In this document: piece by piece, positions 1-11,652 of the stretch
How the letters are laid out: each line of letters begins with the position of its first letter
How positions within the stretch are numbered: position 1 is the stretch's first letter
NCBI RefSeq assembly: GCF_001039355.2
Contig: NW_019775790.1
Location: forward strand, 152,636-191,112
Source of the DNA: Lingula anatina
Taxonomy: Eukaryota; Brachiopoda; Lingulata; Lingulida; Lingulidae
Reading direction: 5' to 3'
Length of the DNA: 38,477 nt
Notes under the pieces: model-generated
The model's input: only the letters and a program-made list of their open reading frames with translations
What the model was told of the DNA's origin: nothing
Databases searched by the model: none
Translations under genes and position numbers: made by a program

Positions 1-686
1 GACTGGGCGGTGCCATCCTTATTTTTTTCCTTGGGTAGAACAAGAAAACAACCGCCATATTGATGAAAAATCCTATGATGACAAGCTTTTTTTTATTGAC
101 ACAATACATCACAAATACATCACAATAGAAAAAAGGGAACAACACTCGCTCACACACTCAGACTTAAAAGAAAATGTGTTGTGCTACAGTGTATGACACT
201 TTTAATTAATTATATCGTCGTACTCTAAATATTCAGATTGAAAATAAATTAATAATATTTGAAGTGTGATGACAGAGTGACTTCTTTGTTTTTATCAGAT
301 ATCTAAGCAATGACATCAAACCTCCCAAAGTTGCCACAAACGTACCACAATTATAAACGCCCACTGGTGCCAACTTGAATCGTATTATATTGACAGAGGG
401 ATTGTTTTGTAAATTCCAAATTTAAACTTTAAACTTAGCTTTGATAAAGTTAAACTTTGGAATTAGAAAAAAACAAACTAAAATCCTTATCGTTGCATAA
501 ATTATCGTCTGCTTTGTCACTTATTCAAAGTTTTATTTTTTTTTTATTGGTAAACTGCTTTTGTGATTATTTGATCTCATTTGCACTGACGCGAAATTTC
601 TATAATCAAGTCCAGGGTATATCAATAATAGGAAAAAAGACATAGATGTAAAAAAGCAACAAATGTATATGTAAGCTTAGATAATC
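1..686. other. Intergenic DNA, no supported gene
   Basis: AT-rich DNA. The short open frames here have no recognisable domain and no clear splice or start context. I see no gene in it. Confidence 0.5.
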
Positions 687-692
687 TTTATT
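687..692 (-). terminator. AATAAA polyadenylation signal of the galaxin-like gene
   Basis: AATAAA on the minus strand, 88 nt beyond the stop codon of the galaxin-like gene, gives a compact 3' UTR. Confidence 0.55.
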
Positions 693-779
693 ATGTAGAT
701 TCAATTCAGAGCTGATTTAAAACATTAAGTCACCCAAAAACATGACGTGCATGACCTCAGATGAGAGTCGCAGTCCTGT

Positions 780-1593
780 TTAGTACTTCTTGCCATAACC
801 TGGTGCATAAATTGGATCAACTGGGGGTAGGGGCACGCCTGGGCACTGGGCTGGCTTGATGATGATCAGGCTTCCAGCACAACAGTCCTGGGTAGCTCTG
901 TTGTAAACATATCCACCGCAGCAGTCCTGTGTATTGGTGTTGTATATGACTCCAGCGCAGCTGCAAAGGAGACAAAAAAAGCTTACATATAATAGATGCT
1001 ACGTCAAAAAGCATTTAATGTCAATGATTTAAGTCAATTTAAACAGTCCCATTAGATTTAATGATGTTCTTATCACCCTGAGTTTTAGAGGACATTGGAA
1101 ACTCGCTTCTTTTCGTTCCGCATGCCTTCTCTTACTGGAAACGGCTTATGCAAGGAGATAGTAGGGAAGCAAATGACAGATATCTAAAACTCATTGGTGA
1201 CATTTGGTAGCGTGTGTTAATATTGGGTATATACGTTATTCTTACACAGTGAAGTAAAACATGCATGCATACATACACGCCCTACTCAGTTAACAACTCT
1301 ATTAAATAAAAAGGTGCTCTCCTTTAAAAAATGAAAGCAAATATGAAAGCTTTCTCAATATCGAGTGTACTACTTCAAGGTACGTAACCTGACTAACGCC
1401 TAGCAAAAGCTTCACAATGTTTTGGCGTCAGAAGTTTATCATGGACATACCTGGCCAAGTAGTCTTCTGGACGACCGGCGATTGGGGCGTAACGGACTGG
1501 GCGACCGTAGGCGTACCTGCCGTAGTAGGGAAAATCCTTGTAGGTGGCCGCAACGGCGCACACGAGAACGGCGACAATGACGAGCTTCATCAT
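780..1593 (-). CDS. Small secreted galaxin-like Cys-rich protein (2 exons)
   Basis: Exons run 1593-1451 and 960-780 (minus strand), with donor CCAG|GTATGT, acceptor TTTGCAG and a phase-2 intron. The product is 107 aa. Residues 1-16 form a signal peptide (MMKLVIVAVLVCAVAA). A Tyr/Arg/Pro-rich stretch follows (YYGRYAYGRPVRY). Exon 2 carries two galaxin-type units, each ending in TQDCC (YNTNTQDCCGG, YNRATQDCCAG), then a Pro-rich tail ending GYGKKY. The predicted mature part has six Cys, consistent with three disulfides. Galaxins are secreted proteins known from coral skeletons and also found in molluscs, with CC-x-G-x-x-Y-N-x-x-T-Q repeats. A shell-matrix or other extracellular role is inferred. 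The start is the first of two adjacent Met codons, about 40 nt below a TATA box. The open frame runs past the donor to a stop 45 nt later, but only the spliced form gives the repeats. A small extra exon inside the 490-bp intron cannot be excluded. Confidence 0.8.
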
Positions 1594-1660
1594 CTTGGAG
1601 CTGTGGAGGAAGGATTCTGCTTGGATCTGTCCAGAATGTGGAATTGCTCTATGTCCGGGA

Positions 1661-1668
1661 TTTTTATA
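1661..1668 (-). promoter_or_regulatory. TATA box of the galaxin-like gene
   Basis: TATAAAAA on the minus strand lies 68-75 nt upstream of the first ATG. This would place transcription start near 1635 and leave a 5' UTR of about 40 nt, which fits a strongly expressed, tissue-specific secreted protein gene. Confidence 0.6.
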
Positions 1669-1675
1669 CTCTCAC

Positions 1676-2985
1676 CTGCGTGCCTGATGCCCATTTTTGT
1701 CAAGAAAAATCGTTTTCAATTACACCTGACTTGTTTTCCCAACGAAACTTATTTTCCATGACGATTGATAACCGTGTAGTAGCACGAGTTAATCATGAAG
1801 CTAAATTGCTTCGCCTGATGCAGAACGTCAGGTTGCAGTAACTTCACCAAATAGTTCGTTTGCATGACTATGTTACTATGTAACAACGCTTTTCATACAG
1901 AAAAACTACATAGAAGTAAACAATGAATTATCATCATTTAGATTTAGATTGCGGTAAAAACCATTTCAGCAATTTTTTTTACTGATATATACGGTACAAG
2001 GAGATAAAAACTTAATTTTGATCATGATAAGTTTATAGCACAAAACTGGTTCATTGTATTCTTGTCAACCTTTCTTCGATAAATGTTTTATTGATATAAG
2101 CAATATCACTTTTAAAAATGATAAAGTATAACGTCCACAAGTTGCCACTTTTGCGTTCTTTTCCCGTTACTGGTGATCTTTTATGGCAATTTCAAGACCG
2201 AGCACATCCCATACCGCAAATTTGCTGTCACAGGGATCATTTTAAAACATTTTCTGGTCAATTTGTGGTTGGTCAATTTATTTTTTGGAAAATACGAGTG
2301 CTTTTTATTTCAACTGTTTGTTAATCTATTACAAGGCACCCTATGTAAGTATTGGCGAGAAATGATCCATAGCAACTGATTACAACTAATTCAGAACATC
2401 CTCTGTAGCTCATTTAGAGCTTTACGTGCAAACGCGTATTGTCTGCTCTAGACTTAATTTCGAAAGATAGAAATTAACCCATCTTAAGTACTTTTACTAT
2501 AATTATATGTGAAACATATATTTAAAGATGAATGGTCAAAAATGCTACTATGGTACAGATTTTTGAACCTACGAGGTTTCAAAATATTGAATTCCAGAAA
2601 GAAAAAATCACTTTAATCTTCCATCGAATGTATCTGAGCAATAAACAAAAAAAGATTATACAATATGCCCTACCACATATAAAAAAGCCTTCTGTTGCCC
2701 TTATACATTTTGCCTTGGAGCGACCTGTAGGAAAAATCACCATCTTAATAAAAACTCTTACTGTTGATAACGATGTTTTAATGTTAACATCCCCTTCACC
2801 AATATTCAAAATATCTAATAAAATTGAAAAGGTGGTTTAAATAACTTTAGGATAGCAAAATTGACAATTTAAACAATAGTGTTCTCGTACATTTTTGCTC
2901 CAAATTATTATCACTTAGTGAAAATAAGCAATTATCACATAATTGAAAAATTGATAAGATGATAATGATAGATTCAACATTAACC
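1676..2985. other. Intergenic DNA upstream of the galaxin-like gene
   Basis: This must include the upstream control region of the minus-strand gene below 1593. Overlapping small open frames on both strands at 2532-2840 are low-complexity, AT-driven and unrecognised. No gene is supported. Confidence 0.45.
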
Positions 2986-2988
2986 TTA

Positions 2989-3203
2989 GGCTCTATTCCC
3001 ATAGATTTTAGATCGATCTATCCCCGCGGGGAGTCTCACTAGATTACTTTCAGATAATTCGACTTAAATGTCCGTCCCGCCTACTACAAGCTGTAAGGGG
3101 GTAATTAACTTTCGTGTCCGCCCGGCTGACAGCTATTTAGCGTGAACCCCCAGGGAGTTAGGTCGATCTAAAGTAGGTCGATCTAATCTATGGAAATGGG
3201 GTG
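2989..3203. mobile_element. 215-bp Harbinger/Tourist-like MITE, copy 1
   Basis: The termini are inverted repeats of 19 bp: left GGCTCTATTCCCATAGATT, right (reverse complement) CACCCCATTTCCATAGATT. The flanking direct repeat TTA sits at 2986-2988 and 3204-3206. A 3-bp TWA target duplication and GG/CA-type ends fit the PIF/Harbinger superfamily. Sub-terminal AGATCGATCT palindromes and an inner CCCCGCGGGG palindrome are present. There is no coding capacity. A second copy of exactly the same length lies at 23388-23602. Confidence 0.85.
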
Positions 3204-4003
3204 TTAGACAAATGCCCTGGTTGTAACGCGATAATATGGAGACTGCTTAATGACACGCGATTGTTTGAACGATACAAATGAAGATGTTTAAAACCAAACC
3301 CCGCTTCACTAAAGTATATCCTTAATGTTTTGCTTTGAAAAGATATTTTAGAAGAATTGTTTTCTTTTTCCCTCCTCCTCCTGGTACAGGAAAACAAAGG
3401 CTTTCTGTAATATTGTTGTCTGTGTACATTCCTGTCTCCCGTGAAAACTGATAGACCGAGCTCCGAAAGACGGTTACATACAACGTATAATGATGAGTAA
3501 CAGTGTTCCCACGTGCTTTCGAACCTCAACAGACCTTTTTAATGTTTACCTGCACGTTTACCTGCGTTTAAAAAACCGCCAAGAAAAAAATCAACACTAG
3601 CTCTGCCTGGTACGCCAACCAGTATGTTGAATCTCATGCAACATAAAATTAATCTTTAAGGATGTCCTATATTTCGTATTCCACCAGATGCGCTTACCAA
3701 GGCACCAAAGATGGTTATATACAATTAAAAAAGAAATTGGCGTCATGAAAGGAGACTTTCATCCCATGTCTATTTAAATCATTTATTTTCGCTTTCAATT
3801 ATAAATGAATATAGAAAGAATTTTTTAAAAATGCATTCACTAAAAGAAAGCCTTTTCAAATATCAAGAAAAGCGAATTAAAGGTGATGATGAAAAGTACC
3901 ATCTTGGTGATGACTTTTCAGGTAATGTTGTGCATCACGGGACAGAAGTGGGAGGAAGGGAGGGAGGGGGTGACATATTTCCCTGGCTACCGTCGAAGTT
4001 TTA

Positions 4004-4006
<3 letters not shown>

Positions 4007-4055
<49 letters not shown>
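4007..4055. repeat. (AT)n microsatellite
   Basis: About 49 bp of uninterrupted AT dinucleotide. Confidence 0.95.
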
Positions 4056-4060
<5 letters not shown>

Positions 4061-5006
4061 ACGTGTGCGATTTGTTAGATCTATAAAATATGTATCGTTT
4101 AAGAGTTTAAAAAAGGGAGAGGGTTTTTGTCAAGAGGAGAGGTGCATGATATCCCGTCTTATACCATTGGTATTATTTTTTCATATTTTTCTGTAGTTGT
4201 TTCTGGCATTTTTGTTTTTTTCTTATGCGTAGTGAACAAATTAACAATAACACTCTGAAAAGATAAATCGGTAGGTTACCTGTAAGTATAAACCTAGATT
4301 TTTTATGTTCATGTGTGTTTGCGGGTATGTCAAACAAGCACTGTATTAAGAAAATGTGGACGAAGTGAACTTTTAAGAACGTGCAGTTAAAAAGAATACC
4401 TTGTTATGTCAGCATTATTCAGATATGAGAAGTTGTAGGTAGCGTGTTGGGATACTTTTATTGTTCCATATTACAGGGTTTAGCAATAAATAAAACACAA
4501 ATGCCTTTTTGGAGTATTTTGCTTTCTCAAACAAATAGACTGAATTTAATATTGAAGTATCTGAAATCTACATGCAGTCGAATATGAACATTTTAAAATG
4601 GTTAAAACACCCCAAGTTTCAAATGACACATGGAAGCTGATAGTAGAGAGGTGAGTTTCCAGTGACTTCTGTAACTCGGAGAGACACTTAATGAATTATT
4701 GTTTTTTTTTTTTTTTTTTGCAATGAATCAACCAAGTTTGTGCATACAATTTTGCAATCTGCACATACCCATGCCAAGATCACGTAAGTAATTATCTACT
4801 AAGGAGACTTAAATTCTACTGTCACTAATGGACTTGGGTTATCAGGGTAGGGTGAAGAGAGCAATTTCTTTTTAAGGGCACAATTTGGGACATTTTGCAG
4901 CCCTGAGCGTATAAGTGTGTTCCTGTGGGGCATATTAGTGGGTGTTTTTTTTCTATTTGAAGGGTGACAAGCTTATCCTCCACCCACTTTGTTTTGGAAA
5001 GATGGT

Positions 5007-5028
5007 GGGAGGGGGGAGGGGGGAGGGG
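5007..5028 (+). other. Potential G-quadruplex tract
   Basis: Four G-runs of 3 to 6 are separated by single A residues, the short-loop pattern typical of a G-quadruplex. It is intergenic, with no gene context. Confidence 0.4.
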
Positions 5029-6317
5029 CAGTTTTTTACATGCAGCTGTCTACTAGTAACCTTCCCCCATCACATGCAATATGTTCTTTAAGGGCAATCT
5101 TCAAAATAGAGACTGGTAGTAACACTCAAGTATGACTTAATGGGCAATATAAATGTACATTTTTAAGATAATCATTACTGGACAGACATTTATAACTCAC
5201 TGCATGATATTTGTGACAAATGGACACCAAAACAAGGCAATAAACCATCATTTTATTTTGTATAAAGCACTTATTTTTTTCAAAATGGAATATGAGAATA
5301 TGAGAGAAATTGTCCAAAAGGTATCACAGACAGATTACAATTATGAAAGTTGAAAAAACATCTACAATTTTTGGTATTACAGAAAAACTAAAAACTACTG
5401 AATATCACAAATAGTCAATATATAAGAGATTCATAAAGAAGCATGCAGTATATGGCAAGCAATTTACTACTAACAATAATGAGCTCTTTGAACTGCATTC
5501 TAAGTTTGCCTAGGCACTTTGCCCAACACAAAGATTAAAACCTTATATACCAAAAACATACATGCAAATCTACTTGTTTCTCCCGATTTCCAACATTTAG
5601 CCTTATTTCTGATAGTCTTTAAACAGACCATCATCAGACAACATAAAAGTGACTTTAAGCCACTAGAATGAAGCACCTGTTGGCTATAGTAGCATAATAA
5701 ATGCTGCACTATAGGGCAAGACAAATAATATTCATGTTTAATGTAAACAAATGTTGGACAAATTTTTATTGTCACAAACGATAAACAGATTTTGAAGTTT
5801 ACATTAATAATACTAAATAAAAATATGTGGAAAAGCAATATTGCATTTCCTTATATTCAAGTTTTTATGTACATTCATTTTAGAATGCTTTGTATATAAA
5901 CCGAAAGCTTTTAAAAAAGAGTAGTAAATTACTATTCACAAAACATGACTTCGTCAGGGAAATGTAATTTTGAAAAATTAGTCGGATTTACGCAATTTAA
6001 AATATTAATTAATTTTTAAGTGACCAAATTTTCAAGTTTTTTCCATAAGTTTCCATTTCGCAACATCAGACAGGCCGTGCATATATACCTATAAGTTGTT
6101 CTGTAAAATGGGATCAGATAAAGCTTAAAACACTCAGTGATCAATCAAACTGTGTGATTGTCCAAATGAACTGTAACAAAATCATTAGAAGATATGGCAG
6201 TGGAATTTTGCTGTAAAAAAGTATTATTATGTAATAACTAATTACCTAATCTTACCTACAATTCTCTATAGCTTACCTAACATCATTTTGAAGGATTCTT
6301 ATCTCAGAAATACTGAA

Positions 6318-6323
6318 TTTATT
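6318..6323 (-). terminator. Candidate AATAAA polyadenylation signal of TIR-HEAT gene 1
   Basis: AATAAA on the minus strand, about 265 nt past the stop at 6587. Alternatives exist further downstream in this AT-rich DNA. Confidence 0.3.
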
Positions 6324-6586
6324 TGTTTTAAAGCTTGCTGTTTTATCAGTGATTAAAAAAGATGCAACAGAAAGTTTACAGACAAAAGCACAGATCATCT
6401 AAAAAGAAAAAAACAAATTCTTAAATAATAATAATCTCATAATACTGGTGATAGTAGGTCCATTATTGTGATTCCCCTGAATACTCTGTACTATATGGAT
6501 TACATGTATTATATATAATTGTATCCCTCAAATACAGTTTTTTTACCTTCTCTCTCTCATTAACAGTGAAAACTGGCTGCAAATTC

Positions 6587-7410
6587 TCAGTTTTTGGTCA
6601 ACTTCTGTATTTCCTCAGCAAGCACTTTTGTCATGTGAATGGCTTTGTTGGCTTCCTCTCCACCTATCTGTTCCAAGGCCAACTGTGCCGCATCCCGAAC
6701 CGTAGATATTACATCATTCCGCCTGTACACACACAAAAAATTGTATTTTTTGTTTAATAATTGATATTTATATAGATATAATATCAGCTTAAATGTGTTT
6801 AACATTTGTATAATTCAGTCTTGCCCTATATTGTCTCTGCTTTAAGTGCCCTCCAATATGGAAGTGATTAAAAAGTGATAAAAAACTTTTTATTTCAATT
6901 AAAATTGTTACATTTTTTACTATTGCAAACATTGCAACAAATGTGTACATCACTAACATAACTCAAATATTCACATTTATTTGTGGAATGACCCATAAGC
7001 AGACCAAAGAAAACAAGAAATGAGCAATGACATTAAACAATCTGGACTTGCAAGTACCACAGTAAAAGCACTCTGGAATCTTTATTAGAAACACACTTAC
7101 CACATCTGCACCAGTTTGCCAACTGCTCCCTGAGATTTCAGATGCCCCAGAGCCAGGCACCCGCTCTCTCTCACCAGTCTATCCTGGTCTGTCAGTACTT
7201 TCTTCAACGCTTGAACTGTGACTTTGTCACTGCTCACAGCAGCTCTGGCCAATGATATTGCCGCCACTGCCCTGACATTAGGGTCACTATCTTTTAAGAG
7301 GTCCCTCAGTGCTTCCCTAACAGCTGGACTATTAAATTTTCCTGTTCAAAAAATCAAATAAGAACAGCTGACTCATATGTTTTTTATCATAAGTTGAGTA
7401 TATATAAAAA

Positions 7411-7472
<62 letters not shown>

Positions 7473-10400
7473 AAATATAGATAATACATTAAAGTATAGA
7501 GTTTCGAATGCTGAAGGGCATTCTATTTCCTCTGCCTAACCTTCCCCACCACCCCCTCAAAAAGAAAGAAAGAAAATAAGAAGAAAAAAAGAAAAGAAAC
7601 AGCATTACCAAATTCTAAAAACCAGTAGGATAAGATCTGATAATATGAGTGTTAACTATGTTGCACCTAAAATGCACTTTCTGCAAAAATACCTAAATTT
7701 TCTATTGCCTCCACCCTGACATGAGAATCCATGTTAAATACTTCTCTCATGGCAAAGTGCTCTAAGGCATAGTCCTGCACTCGCTGCCACAATGAAAACA
7801 ATTCCTTATCTATGGTGCAGAATTCTGAAATAAAAAAGAGGCTTTCTGACTTATTTAAGTCATATGACCAATGGAAGATGATCCCCTCCCCAAAATATAA
7901 AATAAAATAAAAATTATAAAAATGTTTTTCAGACCGGTGAATGCACGGTCCTTTTAAGAATTTACCATCAAAACAATCTATTGCAAAATAAAAAAAATCA
8001 CTTTTGTTCATAATTGTTAGGAAATAACACTGCCCCCACCTTTATACTTTTCAACATGAAGAATCCCATCTTCCTCCACAGCCATTTCATGCTTCATCAT
8101 CATCTCCATCCTCGTCTGGTCCTCCTCTGAGAACAGCTTGTCAATGTTACTCTTGTATTCCTGCTTGAATTTTCCTGAGAATCTAAGTAGATAGAGTAGA
8201 CAAACGCTCATAGTCTTAAATCCCAATTGGTGTTTAAATCCAAATACTTATCAGTTCATAAGTGTTTCAGTTACACTGTATAAATTTGCAAAGTACACTA
8301 TAAAGAATATATCCAATATCCTGCAAAATAGGGTATTTTTCCTCTTGTTTTCAAAAGAGCAATTTAAAATGACATCAAACCACAAATCTGACTGTATCAT
8401 TATTGTTATCATGATAAAAGTAACATGAATGATTATGACAATAATAATAATAACGATGATAAACAGATATCTTTTAAAAAAGGGCTATCTGTAAAAAAGG
8501 TTCCACACATGCATCTCAGCACTTTACATGAAAATTCCTGCATCACTAAAACAACATTAAAATCATACAAAATATAGAAAAAATTGGAGTATCAAAAACA
8601 CTAGTAGATTACATATAAACATCTTTTTAAATAGACCTCAATCCGTTAAAAAGTTTTGTATCTTTACATTGATGAGTGAACACAGGAATAGACAATGAAT
8701 AGCACCAAAAATTTTATATAATAATAATAATAGTAATAATAATAATAATAATAGCAGCTCTACCAATGGGAAACAAAGTTGTGATAATTTACAAAATGCA
8801 CTTAGTACACTACACTTAAGAGCCACAACACTTATTGACTTAAACAGAAAAAAGAGACTTACTCAATCCATTCCACTTGGTTTTGATCTGGGTAATGTTG
8901 GCTCCAAAAGTCCTCCTCCTTCACTGTTATGCCAAAGGAATCTAATCTTCCCATCATGTTTTTGTCAAATCTCTGGTTCATTCGTACGCTGTCTTGACGC
9001 TTCAGTATTTGACGAGATTCTGTAAATATAAAGTGAAAAACAAATGATCACCACCAAGCTCTTCAGTGTTTTGTTTGGTCTCAAACAAATGCCCAAGACA
9101 ATTCTCATTGATGATTTTTAATAAAGGGCTGATGATATGTGATTCTGACAATCAGCATTCAAATTTCATACAGTGCCTTAAAATGCATGCTACTAGCTAT
9201 AGGTTCAGGGTGTAAAGGGTGAAAGAAGGTGGAAAATCTTCTCCCCTTTCCCATCAACTTTTTGTTTTTTCATTTTGTGCATCTGTCTGTGTTGCTCCTC
9301 ATATATTAACATTTAAGTGTGTGAGGCATGAAGTATCGTGAAAATTAATTTTTTTGTCCTTGTCCTTTACCTGGATTTCCGTCTCCCTTTTCAGATGGTT
9401 CAGCCTGCTTGGATGATGATGCCTCATCGGCTGGAGGCACGTGGGATTCGATATTCATTTTAGATATTTCTGCATCCATTTTATTGGCAAGTTTGTCAAA
9501 ATTGCTTTCAAAAGCATCTTCTTCAGTGAATAAGTTCCATTCAAATCTTGCTAATTGAAGTTTCCTACAGAAAAAAATGACAATGGTGCAAATGAAAAAA
9601 TTCAGTTATTTAATTATTTTCACATGGATGAAAAAAAAACACATCATTTTTTTATAACTCAAAATAACTGCAGCTGATTCTGACACTAATGAAAATTGTT
9701 TCCAAACTAATTGTGTCCACCATTACTACAAACACATTTTCCAAAATAATCTCTTAAACATGAATGATTTATAAATAAATATGTAAAATTGTTCCTTATA
9801 AAAAAGATGTCATGAAATCAAAACTCTTTCCATCCTTAAATACTCACATTCCTGTGTCCATCAAAGGGAAAAGTTCTTCTGGAGTCTTGAGACCACATGG
9901 GAAGATTGGTTTATTGGAGATATAGGCAAGAGCCAATTCATCCTGGCAGTACTTAGACGCTATGGACTTTTCACTTAACAAAGAAATGAAAAGCTAAAAA
10001 GATGAAAAAGAATTCTGTATTAACAAAGAAAAATAATTAAAACAAGATAAGTTTTAACTTAATATATTAACTGAACTTACTCTAGCATATGTAGTAAATT
10101 AATAATAAGCTATTATAATAATAAGTTTATTTTGAAACATTGCAACCATAAGGCTGAAGTTGTATATAAATGAGTTTAAATAAAAAACCTGGAAATAAAA
10201 TAAAACATAAAAGATTTACATTAAAGGGATAATAGCTCTTCGTTTTGGCCAAAAAATGAATTTTCCTGGAGTAAACAACAATTTTCCCATACTTACCAAT
10301 GGTTAATGAATCCATTTTTACATTCAAAGTTAGTCCTTGTTTTTTTCTAAAAAGTTTGTTTTTTTGTTATAATCTCTTAAGAGATTTTAACTGAGTATAG

Positions 10401-11584
10401 CCATCAATGGAGGTCACGTGGTCTAAGACAAGCTCAGATATCAGAATAATAGCTATAGCTGCCATTTTTGTGGTATAACAGAATATATTATATTTCTATG
10501 AGTTGTTCACAATGTTTTTATTGTGAAATATAGATCTCATACCAAGAGTTATTATCCCTGTAACATTAAAATGAGTTCAAAATAAAACTCAGACCTCTAA
10601 AAGCAGATTAAAGAAAAGGGGATAAAATTAGGCTTATCCTTGACATTCTTAATTTTTTTAGGAAAGTTTTACATAGTTTTATGCTCTGCTTTTCTAAAGT
10701 AAAGTAAAACAAAATACAAATAATTTTACCTTTTTTCCAAATCAATCATAAATCTAGTTAAAATATTTGCTTTGGCAAAATGATCCAGCTAATAGTCAAA
10801 AATAGAGTTTATCAGTCAAGAAGTCTGGACTGACGGGCAACATAGAGCAAAACATAAATCAACACCCAGAACAACATTGTGTATGCGGCACACTCAACAC
10901 CTGACATGGTAATCTGCTCCCAATAATTCAAGTCGAAACATGCAAACATGCAATTAATATCACTTATACTTTAATATAGCAGTCTCTTGCATGATGTGCA
11001 TAAACTGTAGATCTTAACATATATTTCTTGTAAGATTGAAATAAGCCCTAATTCCGTGAGACTTATAATTTATGTGATGCATTAAATAAAAAATAATAAA
11101 ATAATAATAGAGGATGAAAAATATTCTTACCTTTAATTTCAACACATTTCTCACAGTATTCTTTCATTCATGTATGATATCTTCACAAAATATTAAAATC
11201 CACTCCAAAACATACTGGTGTGCTCAGTAACACTACTTAACACAATATCTTGGGATTGATTTGCTTAATTACAATTTGAACTTGTGGAGACAAGACTTTA
11301 AATTACAAATTCATGTTTAATTGTTGAATCACATTTCTGACAAATGTGGCCTCATTATGCTGGGAATTAATGTAATGTGTAGATGGAGGGGGCAACAGTT
11401 TGGAAGATGGCCATCATTTGAGAGCCTGCATGGAAAGATGCTGATACTTAAACATCAACTTAATATAGATGATGTATTGAAGAAAAAGCAAACCAAATTT
11501 CTTTGAATTCTTGTGAATAGGTTTTTTAATTAATGAATCGATATCATTCTGCAGCTCAAAGTTGGGAATGTTTTTACACACACA

Positions 11585-11652
<68 letters not shown>

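Larger units (their letters stand above)
3207..6317. other. Intergenic DNA, no supported gene
   Basis: AT-rich, with a TA microsatellite, a T-run near 4701-4719 and a G-rich tract near 5007. Parts nearest 6.3 kb may be downstream of, or in, the 3' UTR of the minus-strand TIR-HEAT gene. Short open frames at 3188-3529, 5126-5353 and 5500-5838 show no domain and are not supported as genes. Confidence 0.45.

Noticed and set aside
1417-1761. 114-aa plus-strand open frame
   Set aside because: It is antisense to exon 1 and the promoter of the galaxin-like gene, whose signal peptide, splice sites and repeats are far stronger evidence.
2532-2840. 102-aa plus and 76-aa minus overlapping open frames
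   Set aside because: AT-rich, no domain, no paralogue, and no splice or promoter context.
3883-4086. 67-aa open frame with Ile-Tyr run
   Set aside because: Mostly the AT microsatellite translated.
5126-5838. Several 60-112-aa open frames
   Set aside because: Low-complexity composition typical of non-coding AT-rich DNA, and no recognisable motif.
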